From positions 1 to 63,799 of the forward strand of contig JBJXGE010000069.1 in the NCBI GenBank assembly GCA_046154185.1: a DNA stretch of 63,799 bases, written 5' to 3'. The notes under the pieces are model-generated. The model did no database searches and was not told where the DNA came from. It worked only from the letters and a program-made list of their open reading frames with translations. Below, one piece after another: positions 35,746 to 44,410 of this stretch (positions within the stretch are counted from its first letter, which is position 1; each line of letters opens with the position of its first letter). The stretch comes from JBJXGE01 sp046154185. GTDB taxonomy: Bacteria; Planctomycetota; UBA8108; UBA1146; JAJFFE01. A program made the translations under genes and the position numbers.

Positions 35746-37740
35746 ATGCGAAGCCAGCGAGAGTTTGAGTCGCCAGCGAGACCAGTTGCGGTTGAAGCCG
35801 CGAACCGTCACCGAGTTCGACGTTTGCGACACGCTTCGATCGCCCTGGCGATGTTGATCGCAACCACCGCCGCGACTTCGGCCCAAGTAACTGGCGTGGT
35901 GCGCGACGCGTTGACGCTCGCACCGATCGAAGAGGCGCTGGTGACCCAGCAAGCGACTTCGACACGAGTGGTCACGACGTCCGACGGCGCCTACGTGCTG
36001 CCGCTGAGTGCTGGCACCGGAATCACGATCGTCGCGGCCGCGAAGGGTTACTACAACGAGCCGGTCGTGGTTGCGAGTCCGGCCACTGGGATCGACATAT
36101 TCTTGGACGCGGTGCCGATCAGCGACGACCCGAGCTATGCATTTCTGACGCCCGAGGACTGCGGAACTTGTCACCCCAATCAGCTCGCTGAGTGGACCGG
36201 TAGCCCGATGGCGGCGGCTGGTACGAACACGTGGGTCTACGATCTATTCGACGGCACTGGCACTCCGGGTGGCTCTGGGGGCTGGGTCTATCTGGAAGAT
36301 TCTGTGCTCGCCAGCGCCGATCCGGAATCAGACTGCTCGTCGTGTCACCAACCCGAGACGTGGATCGCAACACCATTCAGCGCACTTGCTGACTTGAGTG
36401 CGCTCCCCGCCAGCGCGACACATGGAATCTCGTGCGAAGTCTGTCACAAGATCGCCGATGTCGACGTTTCACGAATCAACTTCCCGGGAATTTTTCCCGG
36501 CGTGGTGACTTTCAATCGGCCGACGTCTCCGGACCAAGTCCAATACGGACTGCTCGGAGATTCGACCTTTGAACTCAGCGGGGTCATGCGTCCGTCGTAT
36601 CAGCCGCAACTCGACGCTGCGGTGTGTGGCACCTGCCATCAAGATAAGAATGACCCAGATCTCGACGGCGACTTTGAAGAGCCGAACGGCGTCATCTCCG
36701 AACCGACTTACCTCGAGTGGGAAGCGAGTCCGTACGGCGATATTGCGAGCCCGTTCTACAAGAGCTGTGTCGATTGTCACATGGCGCCATCGGCGGCGAC
36801 CCAGGCTTGCGTTGTTTTGTTTCCGCCGCTCGTGCGTGAGCCGGGCACCATTCGCAATCATCGGATTGAAGGCACGACACCGACGTTTCTTGAGAATGCC
36901 GTCGATCTCAGCGTTGGCGCCGCACAAGTTGGCGGCAACATCGAAGTCTCCGTCTCAGTGGCGAATACACAGACTGGCCACCACGTTCCCACCGGCGTGA
37001 CGGTTCGCAATTTGATCCTGCTGGTCGAGGCCTGGCGTGAACAGGATGGAATCACGCTCGCCTCCACCGGCACGCAAACCGTGCACGCACTCGGCGGCGT
37101 CGGGGATCCAGCTTTCGGCTACTACGCCGGACTGCCGGGCAAGCTCTTCGCATTCGTCAACCACGACGCAACCGGCGCTGGACCAGTTTTCTTCACGGAC
37201 GCGACGGGAGTCCTCTTCGACACTCGAATTCCCGCGCTCGCCACCGATACGACTCAGTACTCGTTCGCGATTCCCCCGGACGGCGGCACATTGCATGTGC
37301 GGGCTCGACTGCTCTACCGACGTGCGTTTCGCGCCATTGTCGATGCCAAAGGGTGGACGCAGACTGGTCACGGTCAGCCGCTCGAAGATGTGGCCGCGCC
37401 GCTCTACGGCCATCTCATGGAGGAGCAATCGACTGCGCTCGTGCTGCCCTACACTCCAGCAGTTTTCCGCCGCGGCGACGTCAGCGATGATGGCCAGATT
37501 CAGATTAACGACGCCATCCAATTGCTGAGCCACTTATTCCAGGGCGGACCCGCCAGCGTTTGCCCGGATGCCGCGGACCTAAACGATAGCGGAGCGCTCG
37601 ACATCGCCGACGCCGTCTATTCGCTCAGCTATCTCTTCCTTCCCGGCAGCCCGGCACCGGCGCAACCGGGACCGACGAGTTGCGGCGAAGATCCCGGCGT
37701 CGACGCACTCGGTGTGTGCAACTCGGCCGTTTGCCCGTGA
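35746..37740 (+). CDS. Secreted pentaheme cytochrome c-type protein with dockerin-like C-terminus
   Basis: 664 residues from ATG 35746, with AGAGGAG upstream; the earlier ATG at 35581 lacks a site. The signal region is RHASIALAMLIATTAATSA. Residues about 45-120 form a carboxypeptidase-regulatory-like beta domain (VTGVVRDALTLAPIEEALVT). Five CxxCH heme sites follow: CGTCH, CSSCH, CEVCH, CGTCH and CVDCH. The first sits in a PEDCGTCHPNQLAEWTGSPM context typical of the c554-like multiheme family. A further beta-rich part with TGHHVPTGVTVRNL may supply distal histidines. The end is a dockerin-like module (RGDVSDDGQIQINDAIQLL, DLNDSGALDIADAVYSLSYLF) closing with NSAVCP. It is probably periplasmic or extracellular electron transfer. 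Confidence 0.85.
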   Translation: MRSQREFESPARPVAVEAANRHRVRRLRHASIALAMLIATTAATSAQVTGVVRDALTLAPIEEALVTQQATSTRVVTTSDGAYVLPLSAGTGITIVAAAKGYYNEPVVVASPATGIDIFLDAVPISDDPSYAFLTPEDCGTCHPNQLAEWTGSPMAAAGTNTWVYDLFDGTGTPGGSGGWVYLEDSVLASADPESDCSSCHQPETWIATPFSALADLSALPASATHGISCEVCHKIADVDVSRINFPGIFPGVVTFNRPTSPDQVQYGLLGDSTFELSGVMRPSYQPQLDAAVCGTCHQDKNDPDLDGDFEEPNGVISEPTYLEWEASPYGDIASPFYKSCVDCHMAPSAATQACVVLFPPLVREPGTIRNHRIEGTTPTFLENAVDLSVGAAQVGGNIEVSVSVANTQTGHHVPTGVTVRNLILLVEAWREQDGITLASTGTQTVHALGGVGDPAFGYYAGLPGKLFAFVNHDATGAGPVFFTDATGVLFDTRIPALATDTTQYSFAIPPDGGTLHVRARLLYRRAFRAIVDAKGWTQTGHGQPLEDVAAPLYGHLMEEQSTALVLPYTPAVFRRGDVSDDGQIQINDAIQLLSHLFQGGPASVCPDAADLNDSGALDIADAVYSLSYLFLPGSPAPAQPGPTSCGEDPGVDALGVCNSAVCP

Positions 37741-37791
37741 CTGGCGCGACCGGCGCGGCGACGCGTCTCGGCGCCGGTCGACAGCGACAAT

Positions 37792-39915
37792 TCACGGGGG
37801 CGCGAGGAATTCCCGATAGCGCGGGTCGAGTTCAGCGGCACGTGCGAAGTGATGCGCAGCTTCGACGGTGAGCCCATTGCCGGCGAGGCAGCGACCGAGA
37901 TTGAAATGTGGTTCCGCGTAGTTGGCGTCGAGTTGGAGGGCCACGCGAAAACATGCGATCGCGTCGTCGTATTGGCCCATCTTGCTAAGCAAGTAGCCGA
38001 GGTTGTTGTGGGACTGCGCATCCCGCGGGTCGTTTCGCACGGCGTTGCGATAGCTCGCGATCGCATCCGCTTCGCGCCCGGTTGCGCCGAGGAGTACGCC
38101 GCGGTTGTACCAAGCAGCCGCGTGCTCAGGGTGATGCGCGACGACGGCATCCAAATGCTCGATCGCCGCAGCGATTGCGCCTCGATTCGCTAACAGCTCG
38201 GCGAGCGCGAGACGCACGCTCGCGCTCGTGGCGTCTAGTTCGAGTGCCAGGCCGTACTCTGCCATCGCGCCGTCCGGATCCGCACTCAACGCTCGCAACA
38301 TGCCGAGAAGCTCATGGGCTGACGCTTGTCGTTGTCGGTGCGCCGCTAAACCACGACCCGTGACTTGCAATGCAAGCACGACGCGAAGATTCTCCTCGGC
38401 GCTAGCAAGCTGCCCCTGGCGCGCCAACAACCGGCCGAGTTCAAGCCGCGCCCACCCGTCGCCCGGTACGGACTCGACCACCCGCGCAAGATAAACGCCC
38501 GCCCGCGTCGGTTCATTCGCCGCGAGCGCCGCGAATGCGAGTTGACGAGTCAACGCGCTGGTCACAAGTCCCCACTGCTCGCAAAAACTCAAGTGCTGGA
38601 ACGCGCGCAAGGCCACAACTCGATCCGGCTGTTGCGCTGCTCTATGCGCACTTTCGAGCGACTCAAGCGCCAGCACACCGAAGTGCTCATGCCAGCGAAT
38701 CACGGCGGAGTGTACGGTCACAACGAGAACTATCGAAAGCGCGACGACGGCACTGCGACCACACGCAGTGAGTTGGCCGCCACGCTTCAGCAACACACCG
38801 TGGAAGCTCACGACCGGGCGTCGTGACAAGCGCAGCGCCAAGACTCCCAAGAAGGCGATGCCGGCGCCGATCCCGAGCGTCGCGAGAAACGGAATGGAGA
38901 AATAGAGCCCGCGGAATACGAACATTGCCCCGACGAATAGCGCTGCCATTAGCAGTTCTTCGGCCCACGTAAACTCGGTGCCGCCGACCGGACGTCCGAG
39001 CCAAGTCCTCGGATCGAGCAACATCGGCCGAGCGAATCCGAATGCGAGTCCTTGTGTTGGACACACGCTCACGCAGTCGAGGTCCTTCAGACATCGAGAA
39101 TTCACGACGCGCCCATACCGGGCGATCTCCTTGTGTACCTGAATGCCGGAATCGCAAACCGCGGTGCAGCGAGCGCACTGCGTGCAGTCACCCGCAAGCA
39201 CGATCCGCCCCGGCGCAACGCGATCGGCGAGCGCGAAGATCGCGCCATAGGGACACCCGTAGCGACAGAAGGCGCGCGTCCCCAACAAGTACACGATCGC
39301 AAAACCGCACATGAAAAAGGTCAGCAACGCTACCCAGGGACCCGGCAGGTTGCGCCAAAAATCGGTCGTGACAAACGATGCCCAGTGGGATGAGTCGCCG
39401 AGTACGCGCAGCTCAAACACGGGGCGAGCACCGAGCCAACTCTCGGCGGCGGGATATGCGCGCACGATGATTCGAGCGAGCTGCGGCCACACAAACATGT
39501 AGAACATGGCGAGCGGCGGAACGAAGGCCAGCGCGCGGGAACGAATCGGCCGCGGACGAATCTTGAGCTTTCCTAACAGCCACGCGCAGAAATCCTCGAG
39601 CGCGAGAATATGACATCCCCACGAGCAAAAGAACCGACCGAAAATCAATACGGACACTAGCGCGAGGAGCATGAACAGAAAGCCCGCGGTGACAATGCCG
39701 AGCTCCAGCGTGTGCATCACCTCATTCAGCTCGAGCGGCGCCAACGTCGTGCCGGCCACTTGCCAATGCACGACGTGCGCCGCCATCAGCGCATACACAC
39801 CGCATAGCACGCGCGCCCGCCAGCGACCGAAACGCGAGCGCGGGCGCTCACGGGCACTTGGGTCTTGCCGCGAACTCAACGCGCGCGAAGGGCAAGTCGA
39901 TGCACGCTTCGCCAC
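37792..39915 (-). CDS. NosR/NapH-like polytopic 4Fe-4S ferredoxin protein with TPR domain
   Basis: 707 residues from GTG 39915. The N-terminal half is a membrane domain of the NapH/NosR/CcoG type, with the Cys motifs FFCSWGCHILALEDFC and FCRYGCPYGAIFALAD. Two 4Fe-4S ferredoxin clusters follow: CTQCARCTAVCDSGI and CLKDLDCVSVCPTQGL. After further membrane segments, the C-terminal 230 residues are TPR repeats (AAWYNRGVLLGATGREADAI, SHNNLGYLLSKMGQYDDAI, EPHFNLGRCLAGNGL). NosR and NapH relatives pass electrons across the membrane to periplasmic reductases; the TPR part may dock a partner. It starts three bases after the hemerythrin stop, so the two form an operon. Confidence 0.85.
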   Translation of the reverse strand: MAKRASTCPSRALSSRQDPSARERPRSRFGRWRARVLCGVYALMAAHVVHWQVAGTTLAPLELNEVMHTLELGIVTAGFLFMLLALVSVLIFGRFFCSWGCHILALEDFCAWLLGKLKIRPRPIRSRALAFVPPLAMFYMFVWPQLARIIVRAYPAAESWLGARPVFELRVLGDSSHWASFVTTDFWRNLPGPWVALLTFFMCGFAIVYLLGTRAFCRYGCPYGAIFALADRVAPGRIVLAGDCTQCARCTAVCDSGIQVHKEIARYGRVVNSRCLKDLDCVSVCPTQGLAFGFARPMLLDPRTWLGRPVGGTEFTWAEELLMAALFVGAMFVFRGLYFSIPFLATLGIGAGIAFLGVLALRLSRRPVVSFHGVLLKRGGQLTACGRSAVVALSIVLVVTVHSAVIRWHEHFGVLALESLESAHRAAQQPDRVVALRAFQHLSFCEQWGLVTSALTRQLAFAALAANEPTRAGVYLARVVESVPGDGWARLELGRLLARQGQLASAEENLRVVLALQVTGRGLAAHRQRQASAHELLGMLRALSADPDGAMAEYGLALELDATSASVRLALAELLANRGAIAAAIEHLDAVVAHHPEHAAAWYNRGVLLGATGREADAIASYRNAVRNDPRDAQSHNNLGYLLSKMGQYDDAIACFRVALQLDANYAEPHFNLGRCLAGNGLTVEAAHHFARAAELDPRYREFLAPP

Positions 39916-39918
39916 AGA

Positions 39919-40503
39919 TCACCGCACAGGCGTCGCTTCGAGGGGAAACGGCACGTTCCATCTTTGACAGAGCTCGCGCGCCACATCGAGCTGGCGATGA
40001 TGGCACTGTCCCGTGCAACCGCTACTCCCGTCGACCGCGAATTCCGCCGCCAAGCGGGTTTGGTCGGCTGCGCTCAGAATCTGGTCGGCCATCGGGAATA
40101 GGACTTCGTTCTCCTTGTCGATATGCTCCGTCAAGAGGTGCGAGTATCCGCGTGCCGCGGCAAAGAGCCGCTGGCATGCATCCGCTTCCCGGCGCTCTGC
40201 GCCCGCCAAATTTTGATCCATGGCCTGCAAATATCCGCGACCGAGATCGTGCTCGTGCAGCATGACGCCGATCGGTCCGCCATCCCGCGGGATTCCTCGC
40301 TCTTCAAGCAGCGGAAAGAGCGCCACCTCTTCCTTTTGATGGTGACAGGCATCCGCGAAGCCACGAAAGAACTCGATGCATTGCCGAAAGCTCTTCGCAT
40401 CAACAGTTCCGCGTTTGGTTGCAGCGGTCGTCGCGGCATCCAAGCACGCGACCACCGCGCTGATGATGCGGTGCTCGCGGTAAAGGGTTTCCATCGCGCT
40501 CAT
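39919..40503 (-). CDS. Hemerythrin HHE-domain protein
   Basis: 194 residues from ATG 40503, with GGAAGGA seven bases upstream; an ATG at 40530 is less likely. Di-iron ligands of the HHE cation-binding family are visible: REHRIISAVVACLD, ACHHQKEEVALFPLLEE, VMLHEHDLGRGYL and LTEHIDKENEVLFPMAD. It binds O2 or NO, or senses redox state, in relatives such as YtfE/DNRP-type proteins. An additional CTGQCHH motif near the C-terminus is unusual and may bind metal. It is the first gene of an operon with the NosR/NapH-like protein. The candidate operator at 40585 lies 82 bases upstream. Confidence 0.85.
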   Translation of the reverse strand: MSAMETLYREHRIISAVVACLDAATTAATKRGTVDAKSFRQCIEFFRGFADACHHQKEEVALFPLLEERGIPRDGGPIGVMLHEHDLGRGYLQAMDQNLAGAERREADACQRLFAAARGYSHLLTEHIDKENEVLFPMADQILSAADQTRLAAEFAVDGSSGCTGQCHHRQLDVARELCQRWNVPFPLEATPVR

Positions 40504-40584
40504 GCACAGTCCTTCCCAGGGCACGGACAAACTCCCCGCTAGATCCCTTGGTTAGCGCCTTGACGACGCTGTTGGTTTAGTTAA

Positions 40585-40598
40585 GGATAACTCTATCC
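40585..40598. promoter_or_regulatory. Inverted repeat GGATA-N4-TATCC, candidate operator
   Basis: GGATA ACTC TATCC is a perfect copy of the repeat seen at 35664, with a different spacer. It lies between the divergent hemerythrin operon and tnaA. An isolated GGATA half-site at 40645 lies closer to tnaA. Confidence 0.5.
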
Positions 40599-40737
40599 GG
40601 AATGGCGCGCTTGTCAGCCGAAAAAAATCAGCGGGCCTCGCGCGGGATAGAAGCTGTTAGAGTTTGCGCACCGTCTTGAGTCTCGTCACGGCTGAGATGA
40701 GAAGCCGACTGCGACGCGGAAGACAAGGACTAAGAGC

Positions 40738-42114
40738 ATGAAGACCATCATTGAGCCATTTCGCATCAAAGTCGTTGAGCCGATCCGGATCACGACGCCT
40801 GCAGAGCGTGAGGAAGCGATCCGCGCTGCACACTTCAATCTGTTCAAGCTCCGCTCCGATGATGTGCTCATCGATTTGCTCACAGACAGCGGCACGTCGG
40901 CGATGAGCGATGAGCAGTGGGCCGGGGTCATGCGCGGTGATGAGTCGTATGCCGGCAGCCGATCGTGGCTGCGGTTCGAGCGCACCGTTCAGGAACTCAC
41001 TGGATTCACAACCGTCATTCCCACGCACCAAGGTCGCGCCGCGGAACGGATTCTCTTCTCACTTGTGTGTGGTCCAGGAAAGATCGTCCCGAACAACACG
41101 CATTTTGATACGACGCGCGCCAACATCGAGAGCACCGGCGCGTTAGCGGTCGATCTTCCCGCGCCGGAGGGCCTCGACCCCGCCCGCGAGGCGCCCTTCA
41201 AGGGCAATATGGACGTCGAAGCATTGCGGGCGCTCCTGAGGCGCGAAGGTCGCGAGCGAGTGCCGCTCGTCATCTTGACGGTCACGAATAATTCACGCGG
41301 CGGTCAGCCGGTTTCGCTCGCGAACATCAAAGCCGTGCGCGCGGTTTGTGTCGAATACGGCGTACCGCTGTATCTCGATGCCTGTCGCTTCGCGGAAAAC
41401 GCCTACTTCATCAAGCTGCGCGAGCCGGGCCAAGGGCATCGCAGCGCGCGCGATATCGCCAAGGAGATGTTCTCACTTGCCGATGGCTGCACCATGTCGG
41501 CGAAGAAAGATGCATTCGCGAATATCGGCGGATTCTTGTGTACGAACGATCCGGAACTTGCTGACCGTGAACGAGAGCTGCTGATTTTGACGGAGGGATT
41601 TCCGACCTACGGCGGTCTAGCGGGGCGCGATCTCGAGGCCATTGCGATCGGGCTCGACGAAGTCTTGGACGAGGACTATCTCCAATACCGCATGGCTTCC
41701 ATCTCTTATCTGAACCGCCAATTGGAGGCGGCCGGAGTACCGACCCTACGACCGCCCGGCGGTCACGCCGTCTACCTCGACTCGGCGCGCTTTACGCCGC
41801 AGATCCCGCCACATCAGTATCCTGGACAGTCCATCGCCGTCGCGCTCTATTTGCGCGGCGGCATCCGCTCCTGCGAAATCGGCACTGCGATGTTCGGCCG
41901 CGTCAACCTACAAGGCGGAGCGGACGAGCCCGCGGCGATGGAACTCGTACGTCTGGCCATACCGCGGCGCGTCTATACGCAAAGTCACATCGACTATGTG
42001 GCGGAGGTCATCGTCGAGGTTTTCGAACGTCGCACCGAATTGCGCGGTTATCGAATAGTCCAACAGCCGCGAGTGCTTCGACATTTCACGGCCGAGTATG
42101 CACCGTTGAGTTGA
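40738..42114 (+). CDS. tnaA: Tryptophanase (tryptophan indole-lyase)
   Basis: 458 residues, the usual length of the PLP-dependent beta-eliminating lyases. The N-terminal region PFRIKVVEPIRITTPAER, the RGDESYAGSRSWLRFE motif, and VPNNTHFDTTRANIE match tryptophanase and tyrosine phenol-lyase. The PLP lysine lies in CTMSAKKDAFANIGGF, and the PLP-pyridine aspartate in YLDACRFAENAYFI. Near the C-terminus, GGIRSCEIGTAMFGR has EIG, as in tryptophanase (GIRAVEIG), whereas tyrosine phenol-lyase has ERG with its substrate-binding arginine. The product is therefore expected to split tryptophan into indole, pyruvate and ammonia. An Rrf2 regulator gene is convergent with it. Confidence 0.9.
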   Translation: MKTIIEPFRIKVVEPIRITTPAEREEAIRAAHFNLFKLRSDDVLIDLLTDSGTSAMSDEQWAGVMRGDESYAGSRSWLRFERTVQELTGFTTVIPTHQGRAAERILFSLVCGPGKIVPNNTHFDTTRANIESTGALAVDLPAPEGLDPAREAPFKGNMDVEALRALLRREGRERVPLVILTVTNNSRGGQPVSLANIKAVRAVCVEYGVPLYLDACRFAENAYFIKLREPGQGHRSARDIAKEMFSLADGCTMSAKKDAFANIGGFLCTNDPELADRERELLILTEGFPTYGGLAGRDLEAIAIGLDEVLDEDYLQYRMASISYLNRQLEAAGVPTLRPPGGHAVYLDSARFTPQIPPHQYPGQSIAVALYLRGGIRSCEIGTAMFGRVNLQGGADEPAAMELVRLAIPRRVYTQSHIDYVAEVIVEVFERRTELRGYRIVQQPRVLRHFTAEYAPLS

Positions 42115-42132
42115 GGGCGCCAGACCTCGCAG

Positions 42133-42615
42133 TTACGGGCGGCGACGCGACGCGGACTTGCTGGCCTTGCGTCGCGATCCGCGCTTCGTCGGCGCTTCCC
42201 ATTTCGCGATCGGGGCGGACGCGAGATCTTTGACGTTGCGAGACGTCAGCATGTGGAGCGCCTTGGCCTTGATCGGCGACCACATGTAGTGCAACGCGCA
42301 GGGCTGGCTCTCCGTGCACTCGCCGAATCCTAAAATACAGCGATCGAAGCGTGAGTGTTTCTCAAGACCGAGGATCACTTCGATGAGTCGAATCTCGCCG
42401 GGCGGACGCGCGAGGATGAAACCGCCGGTCGGGCCGCGCACGGATTCCAAAATGCCCGCCGTCACGAGTTGACGCAGCACCTTGCGCGTGAACTCCGGTG
42501 GAGTGTGCGCTTGCTCGCAAATCTGTTCGACAGTCCAGTATCGATCCGGCTCGCGCCCCATCGCTTGAAGCGCCAGCAACCCATACTCAGATGCCCGCGT
42601 GTAGAGATGCGTCAT
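42133..42615 (-). CDS. Rrf2-family transcriptional regulator with three conserved Cys
   Basis: 160 residues; GAGAGGAATC precedes the ATG. The winged helix (YTRASEYGLLALQAMG, TVEQICEQAHTPPEFTRKVL, QLVTAGILESVRGPTGGFIL) is typical of Rrf2/IscR/NsrR. The cluster-binding cysteines lie in RCILGFGECTESQPCALHYMW (C-x6-C-x5-C), so it probably carries an Fe-S cluster and senses NO, O2 or redox state. The C-terminal 25 residues are Lys/Arg/Ser-rich. It lies convergent to tnaA and close to two divergent promoters with a shared inverted repeat, making it the natural candidate regulator (inference). Confidence 0.85.
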   Translation of the reverse strand: MTHLYTRASEYGLLALQAMGREPDRYWTVEQICEQAHTPPEFTRKVLRQLVTAGILESVRGPTGGFILARPPGEIRLIEVILGLEKHSRFDRCILGFGECTESQPCALHYMWSPIKAKALHMLTSRNVKDLASAPIAKWEAPTKRGSRRKASKSASRRRP

Positions 42616-43026
42616 GATTCCTCTCGCTGAGCTTCGATCGAGATGCAGAAATTATCACGTTTGCGAGCATTGAACCACAGGCGCACGGTGACAAGGATGC
42701 TTGCGATCGGTACATGCTCCGTCGTCGACATCGCTGCAGGCGTTTATTGGCTGTCTGAACGGACACTCGGGGTTTAACAAGCCGGTGTTGCCGCGGCACC
42801 AGATTGCGACCAATCCGCGCCTCAACGTGTCGGCGGGACAAGCCGCGCGGCGCGAACCACTCCGAGTCTGTAATCGATCCGTTACTTTGTAAGGACGACC
42901 TTACACCGCATGGGCGTCGCGTTGCGGTCGTGACGTCGTGCGCGTTGCACGCCACGCCTCTTCGCCCGATTCGTCGATATGGAACGAATCATGCCCCGCG
43001 CTGTTCGGTGAAGAAGAGGAGGTCGC
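42616..43026. other. Intergenic region between the Rrf2 and FHA genes
   Basis: About 410 bases between divergent genes. No RNA, repeat or perfect GGATA-N4-TATCC site was seen. Confidence 0.4.
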
Positions 43027-44403
43027 ATGAAAGCCTCCGCGATTTTAGTGGGGCGAGACATCGGAAGTGGGATTCGAGTTGCGTGCCGGGACGTGTCGCG
43101 CCGGCACTGCGAGTTGATTCCGCAGGGGCGCGGTTACTTCGTTCGGGATCTCGAGTCCGCGAACGGAACGTGGATCGCGGGCCGGCGCGTGCACGTCGGG
43201 TACGTCGCACGCGGCGAAGTGATTTCCGTCGGTTCGTATCAATTGCGCGTGGAAGACGACGGCCGAATCTCGTCGATGCGACAGAGTCCGGCGCCGACAA
43301 CGACTCGTCGCGAGATATCCAAGATGTCCACGATCAGGAGTCACATCGTTGCGTGGACGGTGATTTTGGCCGGCGCGCTCGTCGCGTTCGGAACCTTGAT
43401 CTTGCTCGAACCCGACACTTTGCCAGGCATCCCGCGCTCCGAGAATCCAGCGCCGGTAAATCCAGCGCCGGTCTCACCACCGTCGATGCAATCCGACCTC
43501 GAAATCGCCGCGGCGCCCCAGAGCGTCAAGGCCCACGTCCCGCTCCGCGAAGCGTACCGCGGTCCATGGGTTCATTTCGGTCGAGCTCTCGCGCAGCGCG
43601 ATGTCATTTCCAGGGTGAGCGACTCGCTCACGCTTCCAGCATCCATCAATCGTTTCGAAATCGCCTTCAGTGAGGGCCCAAACGAGATTCAGGATGCGGA
43701 ACCACCTTCTCAGCCCGAGCCTGAAATACTGCCCGAGCCTGAGCCGCAGCTCGACGTCGAACTTGTCGCTACTGCACCGCCGATTCCAGTCGTCGACCGA
43801 CACGAGATCGCCGCACTTCTCGCTCTCGGTCGCGAGCGCATCGACGGCTTTCAGTTGCCGCCGCGCAAACTCGAACCGTTGCGTGAAATCGTCGCCGGAC
43901 TCCTCACACACGAGTGCAACGCGGCCGTCGATGCGCTCCTCGATTTGCGCGCGCAGTGCCAGAACTACGCCACCAAACTCGCAACACGCTTGCGACGAAA
44001 CCCGTCGTCGATAACGCCAATCCCGAAGAGCGAACTCGAGCGCACGATTGCGCGCGATCTCCGAGCTCAGTTGTTGCGCGTCCTCGAACGCCAATACGCG
44101 ACGTTACAGAGTTTCAATGCCATCATCGACGACGCGCTCGCGTCGCTGAACCTCGCAGAGTCTTGGTGTCACGCGCTCGACCGCGTCCTCACATCGAAAG
44201 ACGTGGAACTCCAAAAACGATTCGTCCGTCTCGTCGCGACACAGCAGCGCACCGAGTGTGTGCCGCTCCTCGTCGAGCGACTCTCGTCGGTCTCGTATCA
44301 AGTGACGAGTGAACTCTACAAGGCCCTCGAATCGCTGACCGGAGCCCGGCCAGGTCGGTCAGCAACGGCGTGGCGCAAGTGGCGCGACACGCAAGAAAGG
44401 TAG
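43027..44403 (+). CDS. FHA-domain membrane protein
   Basis: 458 residues; AGGAGG lies seven bases before the ATG. Residues 1-80 form a forkhead-associated domain, which binds phosphothreonine: ILVGRDIGSGIRVACRDVSRRHC with the S-R-x-H core, and LESANGTWIAGRRV. A single membrane segment (IVAWTVILAGALVAFGTLIL, about residues 106-126) follows, then a Pro/Glu-rich linker. The alpha-helical C-terminal part ends with VELQKRFVRLVATQQRTECVPLL, HEAT-like. FHA on the cytoplasmic side and a periplasmic helical part suggest transmission of a kinase signal. The thioredoxin-fold candidate selenoprotein follows after seven bases. Confidence 0.8.
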   Translation: MKASAILVGRDIGSGIRVACRDVSRRHCELIPQGRGYFVRDLESANGTWIAGRRVHVGYVARGEVISVGSYQLRVEDDGRISSMRQSPAPTTTRREISKMSTIRSHIVAWTVILAGALVAFGTLILLEPDTLPGIPRSENPAPVNPAPVSPPSMQSDLEIAAAPQSVKAHVPLREAYRGPWVHFGRALAQRDVISRVSDSLTLPASINRFEIAFSEGPNEIQDAEPPSQPEPEILPEPEPQLDVELVATAPPIPVVDRHEIAALLALGRERIDGFQLPPRKLEPLREIVAGLLTHECNAAVDALLDLRAQCQNYATKLATRLRRNPSSITPIPKSELERTIARDLRAQLLRVLERQYATLQSFNAIIDDALASLNLAESWCHALDRVLTSKDVELQKRFVRLVATQQRTECVPLLVERLSSVSYQVTSELYKALESLTGARPGRSATAWRKWRDTQER

Positions 44404-44410
44404 GCGCAGG

